DNA of 64,000 nucleotides from Nocardia flavorosea. GTDB lineage: Bacteria > Actinomycetota > Actinomycetes > Mycobacteriales > Mycobacteriaceae. The stretch spans positions 1 through 64,000 of the forward strand of contig NZ_JADLQL010000007.1 of assembly GCF_015477805.1 (NCBI RefSeq). The letters run 5' to 3'. The notes below the pieces were generated by a model. The model worked only from the letters and a program-made list of their open reading frames with translations, was not told the DNA's origin and searched no databases. Shown piece after piece: positions 56,121 through 64,000 of the stretch. Made by a program: the position numbers and the translations under genes. Each line of letters starts with the position of its first letter. Within the stretch, counting starts at the first letter, position 1.

Positions 56121-57230
56121 ATGACAACACGTGCGGACCTGGAAATCGACCTGGACCCGCCCAAAGGGGCGCGGCCCATGGCGATAGCCGTTATCGAAGC
56201 CGTCGAGGAAGGGATTCAGGCGCAGGTTCTCACCCTGGCGACGGGAAAATCGGAATATGACGTGGATCTGGTGGGGTGGTTGACAAATCAGGGTTTGCTG
56301 AGCGCGGAAGGGCTCGACGCCGACGCGGGGGAGTCCGTCATGGTCGATCGGCATACCGACACCCGAGAGAAGATCGAGGTCAAGACCGCGAACCTGCAGG
56401 ACCAGCACAATGCGGTGAACGACTCCGCCGTCGAGGCGTTCAAGACCACGAACGGCACCTTCCAGGAGATCAAGAAGAAGGTGCGAACGCTACAAGAAAA
56501 CCTGTCGCAGTATCCGGGGCCGGGCGAGGGCGAGCAGTTCATGCCGATCGATTCGGAATACGCGGCGATCGGTGCTGCACTGAACACGCTTTCCGAAGTC
56601 ATCGACCTGGTCGATACGGCGCAGCGGGATATGGAGGGCTATGCGGGGGAGGTCGAACGCAACAACCCCGGTAACAGCGGCAACCCCACCCAGATCTGGG
56701 GCACGACTTCGCCGCAGAGCAATATGACCTTCACCGTAACCGGTGACGCCACCCGAAAAAGCATCCTCGAGGCTGCCCGAGCGGAGCTGGCCCTCGGGGC
56801 CGCCGAGCGCGGGAGTTCCAATAGCCTCTACTACGCCGAAAAGCCCGGTGTGAAAGTCCCATACGATATCGGTGATGCGTGGTGCGCCGCGTTCACCAGC
56901 CACGTCTGGAAGCAAGCGGGCTATGAGGTCGACTGGACGAACCCGAATTATGTGCCGGCTATCTGGAACGACGCCAAGGCCAAACTCGATACCGCCACTG
57001 CCGCTTATGCGGAGGAGGGCGATTTGATCATTTTCGATTGGCAGGGCGACGGCACCCCGGATCACATCGGCATCGTGGAGAGAGTGGAAGGAAACACCAT
57101 CCACACGATCGAGGGCAATTCCAGTGACCAGCTGAAGCGTAACCAGTATCAGATGGGCAACAACGATTTGGTCGGTGTCGTCAAACCGCCTGCGCAACAG
57201 GCCCCCGCACAGCAGCCTGTTCCGCAATAG
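56121..57230 (+). CDS. CHAP-domain peptidoglycan hydrolase-like protein with N-terminal helical domain
   Basis: The product has 369 residues. There is no signal peptide. Residues about 80-180 form two long helices resembling ESX/WXG100-type substrates, though no WXG motif is present. The CHAP domain (about 210-350) has Cys255 in DAWCAAFTSHVW, His315 in GTPDHIGIVERV and an acid or amide in TIEGNSSD. CHAP enzymes cut peptidoglycan cross-bridges or amides. Export through type VII secretion, or a phage-lysin origin, are possible; the absence of phage neighbours favours the first. The tail is Pro/Gln-rich. The coding sequence looks less GC-rich than its neighbours. Confidence 0.78.
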   Translation: MTTRADLEIDLDPPKGARPMAIAVIEAVEEGIQAQVLTLATGKSEYDVDLVGWLTNQGLLSAEGLDADAGESVMVDRHTDTREKIEVKTANLQDQHNAVNDSAVEAFKTTNGTFQEIKKKVRTLQENLSQYPGPGEGEQFMPIDSEYAAIGAALNTLSEVIDLVDTAQRDMEGYAGEVERNNPGNSGNPTQIWGTTSPQSNMTFTVTGDATRKSILEAARAELALGAAERGSSNSLYYAEKPGVKVPYDIGDAWCAAFTSHVWKQAGYEVDWTNPNYVPAIWNDAKAKLDTATAAYAEEGDLIIFDWQGDGTPDHIGIVERVEGNTIHTIEGNSSDQLKRNQYQMGNNDLVGVVKPPAQQAPAQQPVPQ

Positions 57231-57382
57231 CGGAACTCCGTTCCGTCCTTTGCCTGCGGATCCGCACGGGCGCAGGCTGTCGAAGTCCGCCGACGGAAGT
57301 GTAACGCTCCCGTTTTCTGTCCAGGCCGATGGCCCGGCCGCCGCGGTTCCAGGTGGACCGACAGTGCGGCGGCCGAATCGGT

Positions 57383-58447
57383 TCAGGCGCGCTGACTCGA
57401 ACTGACCCGGTAGATGCGCAGATCTTCCGGAACTCCGTTGAGTGGGGCCGCGAAAAAACTGCGCCGGTAGGGGCGGGCGGTATGTCCAAGTTCGGACAGT
57501 GTTTCCGCATCCAATGCCGCGAGGGTGGATTCGGAGATCATCATCCGGCCGTTGCCGGCCGCTTCCATCACCCGGGCCGCGATGGTGACGTCGACGCCCA
57601 GCCAGTCGCCGCCGATCTCCCGCGGGGAGCCTGTGTGCAGGCCGATCCGCATCCGGGGCCGGTAGGTGCCGACGGTGATATCGGCGAGGTTGCGCCGGGC
57701 CGATATCGCGGCTTCGACGGCGCGGTCGGCGGAGGGGAACACCGCCATCACACCGTCGCCCATTCGTTTCACCACCTGTCCGCCCCGTTCGGCGATGGGT
57801 GGTTCGATGGCCTGGGCGACCCTGCGCAGCAGGTCCAGGGTGGCTTCGTCGCCGGCGGTCAGCGACCACGACGAGAACGAAACCAGATCCGTGAACATGA
57901 CGGTGATCTCCTGGGTGCCCTTGCCGCGGCCGAGGCGTTCGAGAACGGCCTGCCAGACCTGTAATGCACCGAAGCCGATTTCGCGGGCGGCGCTGGGGCT
58001 GTCGCCGACGAGCCGGTCCGCGGCGCGGGCTACGGCCCGGGCGCCGCCGGGGCCGCTGACCGAGAGCGGATCGCCGAAGGCGGGGTCACCGGGGAGTTGT
58101 CTGCGGGCCTTACGCAGAACGTCGATCACATCCGGGCGATTGTTTGCTGCGTGCATGAACGCGGAGAGGGGGCCGATCCGCAGGCGGAGCTCGTCTGCTT
58201 TTCCGGGTGCGCCGCTGTCGCTGGCCTCCGCGGCGGCGGTGTCGTCGCTGTCTTCGGTGGTGGGCGCGGAACCGTCCGTGGCTCCGCCGTGCCGCCGGCG
58301 CGACGCCCGGCGTGACCGCGTGGTGGCCGTAGCGTTTCGGCCGCGGGCCGGGCTCGATTCGATTGTCGGATCAGCGCCGTCGACACCGGCCGCGACGTCA
58401 CCGACCTCCGGCTCCGGCGCTGTGCCGCCGGAGGGTTTGTCGTTCAC
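57383..58447 (-). CDS. Class III adenylate/guanylate cyclase
   Basis: The product has 354 residues. Residues 1-90 are disordered. A helical region (about 90-180) precedes the cyclase homology domain: VMFTDLVSFSSWSLTAGDE (metal aspartate), GGQVVKRMGDGVMAVF (second metal aspartate), RIGLHTGSPREIGGDWLGVDVTIAARVM. The SW/ASW-type pattern is close to mycobacterial Rv1120c/Rv0891c-like cyclases; ATP rather than GTP use is likely but unproven. The GTG at 58447 has GATACC upstream and no Shine-Dalgarno sequence, so it may be leaderless. Confidence 0.88.
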   Translation of the reverse strand: MNDKPSGGTAPEPEVGDVAAGVDGADPTIESSPARGRNATATTRSRRASRRRHGGATDGSAPTTEDSDDTAAAEASDSGAPGKADELRLRIGPLSAFMHAANNRPDVIDVLRKARRQLPGDPAFGDPLSVSGPGGARAVARAADRLVGDSPSAAREIGFGALQVWQAVLERLGRGKGTQEITVMFTDLVSFSSWSLTAGDEATLDLLRRVAQAIEPPIAERGGQVVKRMGDGVMAVFPSADRAVEAAISARRNLADITVGTYRPRMRIGLHTGSPREIGGDWLGVDVTIAARVMEAAGNGRMMISESTLAALDAETLSELGHTARPYRRSFFAAPLNGVPEDLRIYRVSSSQRA

Positions 58448-58713
58448 GTCCCGAGGGTATCTCAGGGGATCGGACGGATGGGGAGTGCTGAGAATCGTCA
58501 CCTGTCACCTCTCTATCGGAGGAGTGCGGCACGCCGTTGGGTCCGCCGATGGAAAACGTGTGGTGCCCGACCTTGCCGGTCCCGAGCCTAATCGGCCCTG
58601 ACGTCGATGGTAGCCAGAACCGCGGGGCAGGAGGTGAACTCCCGGTTACCGATAGCGGGCATGCCCGGCCGGTGTCTCGGTGATCAGGTCGAATGTCCAG
58701 GCTGTGATAACGA

Positions 58714-58749
58714 CCACCGGTCCGGTGCGTGGACGCACCGGACCGGTGG
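58714..58749. terminator. 16-bp perfect stem hairpin
   Basis: CCACCGGTCCGGTGCG (58714-58729) and CGCACCGGACCGGTGG (58734-58749) are perfect arms with a four-base loop. It lies 116 bp beyond the ABC permease stop. It is the strongest perfect stem seen in the window. The rest of 58448-58864 has no credible gene; it lies between the cyclase start and the permease stop. Confidence 0.8.
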
Positions 58750-58864
58750 TAGAGCACCCCGGCGGCCGGGCAGTGGCCGCCGAGGCGCGGGGTGCGCGAA
58801 TTCTCCCGACAAGGTCGCACACCCGCTACCCGAGCGGCGAGGGAAGCGGCTCGGGCGGTTCGGG

Positions 58865-59632
58865 TCAGGCGTCGCGCCGATTCACCACCAGCAACGCAGC
58901 GCCCGCGACGACTACGACGAAGGCGGTGAAGTAGGCGAGGCTGCCCCACACACCCCAGTGCCAGTTCGCCGAAGACATGGACTGGTCCATCGTCGCGAAG
59001 CGGCTCGCGTTCTGGAACGGCAAGAACGCGCTGATCTCACGTCCTACTTTACCCAGCGCGCCGACCAAGGGTTCGATGATCAATTGCCACAGAACGATCA
59101 AGGAGATCGCCGCGGCGGATTGCCGGACCAGCACACCGACCGCGATGGCCACCACCACATTGAGGAAGGCCAGGATCGGCACCGCGTACAGCGCCCGCCA
59201 GTTGCCCTCGAGTACCAGCGTCGCTCCCGCATCCCCTGCGACCGCCTTGGCGACGGCGTAGGCGGCGAAGGCCAGCACCGTGGTCAGTACCGCGGCATAC
59301 AGGCCCACCAGGATCGTTTTGGCACCGACCACGGACGTGCGGTTGGGGACGGCCTGGAAGGTGGTCCGGATGATGCCGAACCGGTATTCGCTGGTTACGG
59401 TCAGGGTCGCCATGATGGACAACACCAGGATGCCGAAACCGGTGACACCGAGAAACGCGGTATCGACCGTGATGACCGGGGCGCCGGATGCCTGTGGGTC
59501 GTCGGCGGCGATCCGGCCGATCAGGCCGAACAGGGCGGCGAATCCGACGGCCAGCGCCACCACGATCACCGAACACCACCACGGTGACCGGGTGGAGGTG
59601 AGTTTGATGCGTTCCGCAGCGATCACGCCCAT
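58865..59632 (-). CDS. ABC transporter permease
   Basis: The product has 255 residues with six membrane helices and an N-terminal AAERIKLTSTRSPWW motif typical of actinobacterial ABC-2-like permeases, then VTSEYRFGIIRTTFQAVPNR. It should pair with the upstream ATPase; the substrate is unknown. The ATG shares its A with the ATPase stop (TAATG), so translation is coupled. Confidence 0.88.
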   Translation of the reverse strand: MGVIAAERIKLTSTRSPWWCSVIVVALAVGFAALFGLIGRIAADDPQASGAPVITVDTAFLGVTGFGILVLSIMATLTVTSEYRFGIIRTTFQAVPNRTSVVGAKTILVGLYAAVLTTVLAFAAYAVAKAVAGDAGATLVLEGNWRALYAVPILAFLNVVVAIAVGVLVRQSAAAISLIVLWQLIIEPLVGALGKVGREISAFLPFQNASRFATMDQSMSSANWHWGVWGSLAYFTAFVVVVAGAALLVVNRRDA

Positions 59633-60624
59633 TACTTCGTACCTCCCGTGAACTGCGGCTCCGAGTCCGCCGGTTTGTCCATGAGCACCGTGGCGTCGGC
59701 CGCAGATCCGATCTCGCCCTGGTACTGGACGTCCCCGCCGGTCATTCGCATGAACGCCTCCTCCAGCGAGCCGCGCTGCGGGGCGAGTTCGAACAGGGTG
59801 ATCTGGTGTTCGGCCGCCAGCGTCCCGACGGCATCGCTGGTGACCCCGTTCACGATCAGCGCCGCACCGTCGGCGTTGCCGTCGTTCTCCTTCACCGTCA
59901 TCCCGTGCGAAGTGAGCAGGCTGCGCAGCTCGTCCAGTTGCGGGCTGCGCACCCGGACCGACGCCTCCGAGGCCCGTTCGATGAAGTCGGAGGTCGTCGA
60001 ATCGGAGATGAGCCGGCCCCGCCCGATCACCACGAGGTGATCGGCGGTTTGTGACATCTCCGACAGCAGATGGCTCGACACCAGAACCGTGCGCCCCTCG
60101 GCCGCCAGCCGCTGCATGAACCGGCGAATCCACAGGATGCCCTCCGGATCCAGGCCGTTGACCGGCTCGTCGAACAGCAACACCTTCGGGTCGCCCAGCA
60201 GCGCCCCCGCCAGCCCCAGCCGCTGCGACATCCCGAGCGAGAACCCGCCCGCGGATTTCCCGGCCACCTCCGAGAGGCCGACCAGCCGCAGCACCTCCTC
60301 GACCCGCGATTTCGGCAGATCGTTGGAGGCGGCCATCCATTCCAGATGGGCGCGTGCCGAGCGATTGGGATGCACCCATTTCGCGTCGAGCAGCGCGCCG
60401 ACCGCACGCAGCGGGTGCTTCAGCTCGGCATACGGCCTGCCGTCGATCAACGCGGTACCCGAGGTGGGACGATCCAGCCCCAGGATCATCCGCATGGTGG
60501 TGGATTTACCGGCGCCGTTCGGTCCGAGGAACCCGGTGACCTGCCCCGGTCGCACCGTGAAGGTCAGGTCCTGGACCGCGACGGTCTGCCCGTAATGCTT
60601 GGTCAAGCCCCGGACTTCGATCAT
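59632..60624 (-). CDS. ABC transporter ATP-binding protein
   Basis: The product has 330 residues. Walker A GPNGAGKS, signature FSLGMSQRLGLA, Walker B VLLFDEPVNGLDPEG and the SSHLLSEM switch are typical of the ABC-2 export ATPases that accompany lantibiotic-immunity-like systems. The C-terminal region carries an additional domain ending in a Pro/Asp-rich tail. An ATG at 60636 gives four extra residues. The following intergenic region (60625-60702) leads to the NYN pseudogene. Confidence 0.92.
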   Translation of the reverse strand: MIEVRGLTKHYGQTVAVQDLTFTVRPGQVTGFLGPNGAGKSTTMRMILGLDRPTSGTALIDGRPYAELKHPLRAVGALLDAKWVHPNRSARAHLEWMAASNDLPKSRVEEVLRLVGLSEVAGKSAGGFSLGMSQRLGLAGALLGDPKVLLFDEPVNGLDPEGILWIRRFMQRLAAEGRTVLVSSHLLSEMSQTADHLVVIGRGRLISDSTTSDFIERASEASVRVRSPQLDELRSLLTSHGMTVKENDGNADGAALIVNGVTSDAVGTLAAEHQITLFELAPQRGSLEEAFMRMTGGDVQYQGEIGSAADATVLMDKPADSEPQFTGGTK

Positions 60625-60702
60625 GCCGACCAGCATGCCCTATCAGAAATGGATACGCGTCACCCGATGGTCGGGAGTCATGGTCATCCTCGAGGATGAT
60701 CG

Positions 60703-61433
60703 GTGACTGTCCCGATGGGTACATCCCCGTACGGGCCCGCTTACAACCTCTACTACGGCATGCGTCCGCACTGCGGACGGGGGACGCCCGGATGGCGATG
60801 GCTGGACATCCGCAGCCTCGCCTCATCCCTGTGCGGCTGGAAGGAAGCGACGGTCCATCGCATCGTCTACTGCACTGCTCGCGTTGACCAAGCCGACGAC
60901 CCCGGCGCATACGCCGACCAAGATATCTATCTGAAGGCTCTCCGCGAACGTGGCTCAATCGACAAACTCGAGCTGGGCCGGTATGTGTCGCGTTCGAAGA
61001 AAGCGCCTCTCGCTCGCGATGTGGGCAAGGGGCGAGCCGAGGTGATCAAGCCTCTGGGTACTGAGGTTTTCCCCGCAGGGATCCCTGTGTGCTCCGATGG
61101 CAATAGGTTGATGGCCCAGGTGCGGATCCGAGAGGAAAAGGGCTCGGACGTCAATGTCGCCACCCACCTGGTGACCGATATCCTCACCTCTGCCGTCGAG
61201 GCCGCGATCGTAATTTCGAACGACTCAGACCTTGCGCTGCCACTCTCGATTGCCCGGCAGTCCGTTCCAACCGGGACCGTGAATCCCGGCACAAACCCCC
61301 TTGCGGGGCGCTTCGTGGTCTGAAAACTGCCGGCCCGGGGCGCCATTGGTGGGCTAACCTTTCGCCCAAGCATTTCTACGACAATCAGATGCCCGACAGC
61401 GTCGGACGGTGGAAGAAACCAGTCGACTGGTAG
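60703..61433 (+). pseudogene. Frameshifted NYN-domain ribonuclease-like gene
   Basis: Frame 1 (60703-61323) encodes a NYN/PIN-like domain: PAYNLYYG, GTPGWRWLDIRSLA, REEKGSDVNVATHLVTDIL and AIVISNDSDLALPL. After PGTNPLAGR the frame hits a stop. The expected C-terminal half continues in frame 3 through GRHWWANLSPKHFY, QMPDSVGRWKKPVDW to a stop at 61431. The shift is most simply one base gained or lost in the C5 (61296-61300) or G4 runs. The N-terminal catalytic aspartate (normally YVDGxN) is also missing. The protein is therefore either dead or made by frameshifting. Confidence 0.82.
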
Positions 61434-61608
61434 AGCAGAACCCGGCGAGAGTGCGATATGCGCGGTCGTCGTACCCAAGGACGAATACCGTTGATCCGAA
61501 ATGTCGGGCACGACAGGTGTCACGGAAACCCACCCCGCCATGTCGGCAGACCGCTTGGGGCGTAGCACCGCCGTGCGCGATCTGCTCGAGCGTGGCGGCG
61601 ATCGTTAT

Positions 61609-62604
<996 letters not shown>

Positions 62605-62608
<4 letters not shown>

Positions 62609-63690
62609 CGAATACCTCCTGATGGTGTGGACGCACCGAAGCGGTGCGGATCGGCCGCCGCGACTTCGGTCAGCGGCTGTCCGCCGAGTTCGGCGCGGAC
62701 GGCATCGGCCGTGAGCGCACTGGTCAGCATGCCATTGCGGCCGTGGCCGGTGGCGGCGATCACCCGGTCGGACAGGTGCCCGATCAGTGGGAGATTATCC
62801 GGGGTGCCCGGACGTGATCCCGCACTCGCCTCGGCCAGTTCGTATTCCCCGATCCCCGGCAACACGGCTTCGGCGTCGGCGATGAGGTCGCGCACCCCGG
62901 CGAGGGTGACGGCGGTATCGAAACCCGCTTCGTACTGGGTGGCGCCCACCACCACACCGTCGTCGCGGGGTACGAAGTACACAGGCCGCCCGTGGACGCG
63001 GGCGCGCACCACACGGGTCGGTGGCGGTTGCGACCCGGGACGCTGCCGTAGGCGCAGAATCTCACCTTTCACCGGCCGTACGGGCAGCTCCGGCCAGAGT
63101 TGCGCCGATGCGGCGCCCGCGGCGAGCACGATCCGGTTGTGGTCGAGTTCGGCGAGGTCGCGCACCCGTTCCGGGCGCACGGTGACGCCGGCTTCATCGG
63201 CGGCCTTGCGCAGTGCGGTGACCAGCCGGCGGTTGTCGATGGCGGGTTCGGCGGCGAGCAAGCCGGCCCGCACGGTGCGTGCCAGCGCGGGTTCCAGCGC
63301 CCGCACCCCGGCGCGATCCACCAGTCGCAGCTCGTGTCCGTGCCCGTTCACCCAGTCGGCGATGGTTCGCAGATCGGCGGCGTCCGCGCCGTCCTGGGCG
63401 ATGGTCAGCGTTTCCCGGGCCACGAATACATCCACTCCGGTCACCGCTGCCAGCCGGGCCGCGAAATCCGGCCAGTGGGCCAGCGCTGCCGCCCCGAATC
63501 CGAGCACGTCGTCCTCACCGGGCCAGCCTTCGGACAGCGGTGCGAGCATCCCGCCGGCCACCCATGAAGCGCCGCTGCCGACCGCCGGATCGAAAAGCGT
63601 GACCGACCAGCCGGCTTCCGCGGCTTGCCACGCAACCGCGAGGCCGATCACGCCGCCACCGACCACGGCGACGGTCGCGGATTTTCGCAC
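62605..63690 (-). CDS. thiO: Glycine oxidase ThiO
   Basis: The product has 361 residues. This FAD-dependent oxidase supplies the glycine imine for thiazole formation. The FAD motif [14 protein letters not shown] is at residue 6; [26 protein letters not shown] and [10 protein letters not shown] are conserved. The GTG at 63690 has GGAGG nine bases upstream. It is divergent from thiE with only about 50 bp between them, so no TPP riboswitch is present for either. Confidence 0.94.
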
Positions 63691-63742
63691 TACGTTCCAC
63701 CTCCTGCAACATTTCCACGTTAGCGCGGTTACGGTGGCACTT

Positions 63743-64000
63743 GTGCAACCGTCCTCCGCTCCCCGACAGCTTCCGCCGCGTGATCGTCTCGCGACCGCCC
63801 GGCTGTACCTGTGCACCGACGCCCGCCGGGAGAAGGGCGATCTGGCCGCGTTCGCGGATGCGGCACTGGCCGGCGGCGTCGATATCATCCAGCTCCGCGA
63901 CAAGGGGTCGCCCGGGGAGCAGCGGTTCGGTCCGCTGGAGGCCATGGGCGAACTCGCGGCGCTGGCCGAACTGAAGGCGGCCACCCGCCGCCACGGCGCG
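63743..64000 (+). CDS. thiE: Thiamine-phosphate synthase, N-terminal part (cut by window end)
   Basis: The first 86 residues match ThiE, which couples HMP pyrophosphate and thiazole phosphate. The start of the TIM barrel is clear: [34 protein letters not shown]. The GTG at 63743 is preferred over the GTG at 63734. Together with thiOSG it forms the same divergent arrangement as Rv0414c-Rv0417. Confidence 0.93.
   Translation, partial: MQPSSAPRQLPPRDRLATARLYLCTDARREKGDLAAFADAALAGGVDIIQLRDKGSPGEQRFGPLEAMGELAALAELKAATRRHGA

Noticed and set aside
63691-63742. Possible TPP riboswitch between thiO and thiE
   Set aside because: The gap is only about 50 bp and lacks the conserved CUGAGA and GGAACCUGA-like segments.

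Overview
The window is high-GC actinobacterial chromosome, almost certainly from Nocardia or a close mycolic-acid-containing relative. The evidence is the gene content: TtfA (mycolate transport factor), F420-dependent glucose-6-phosphate dehydrogenase, alpha-methylacyl-CoA racemase, PknG with GlnH and GlnX, and class II aldolase. There are also many blocks whose partners match the Rv0357-Rv0417 part of the Mycobacterium tuberculosis map, here rearranged and interleaved with accessory genes. No phage, transposase, CRISPR, tRNA or rRNA gene was seen.

Layout. 1-127 is a 12-bp tandem repeat cut by the window edge. 298-6043 holds a DUF5666 membrane protein, ttfA, pyrE, a FabH-like ketosynthase, a lysoplasmalogenase-like protein, a DUF4190 protein and a TrmH-type methyltransferase. 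6334-11407 holds a GH76 glycosidase, two DedA proteins, fba and an EmbR-like SARP-FHA regulator. 11780-19616 holds purA, the Rv0358 and Rv0359 orthologues with a tiny coupled ORF between them, a FUSC protein, DUF3151, and a 904-residue mostly disordered membrane protein. 19840-25503 holds a LuxR-type LAL regulator, small secreted, lipo- and membrane proteins, and a MocR regulator with a clear leaderless promoter.

25754-35879 is central and sulfur metabolism: ackA-pta, a hydrolase and an AraC regulator, fgd1, a HAD phosphatase, and a rhodanese-metZ pair. The rhodanese-metZ leader contains a well-matched SAM-IV riboswitch that runs into the ribosome-binding site. 36042-48075 holds fprA behind an IdeR-like box, an amidohydrolase, DUF456, MOSC, cupin-PadR, def, an ABC transporter with an XRE regulator, a MerR/NAD(P)H-oxidoreductase pair with a 19-bp-spacer promoter, a hydrolase, ogt and mcr.

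48123-53100 is the coupled glnX-glnH-pknG amino-acid-sensing operon. 53286-55743 is a NUDIX, RibD-like reductase and deaminase operon in which the reductase carries two repeat expansions. 56121-61433 holds a CHAP-domain protein, a class III cyclase, an ABC exporter and a frameshifted NYN pseudogene. 61609-64000 is the thiamine cluster thiOSG, with thiE divergent and cut by the window end.

Two themes recur. Several genes appear to be leaderless, with a -10-like hexamer 6-8 nt before the start codon. Many operons are joined by 1-4 nt stop/start overlaps (ATGA, GTGA, TGATG). Membrane proteins with long disordered tails carry repeated T-[EQ]-x-[IL] motifs that resemble Ser/Thr kinase target sites, and the nearby presence of PknG makes that worth testing.
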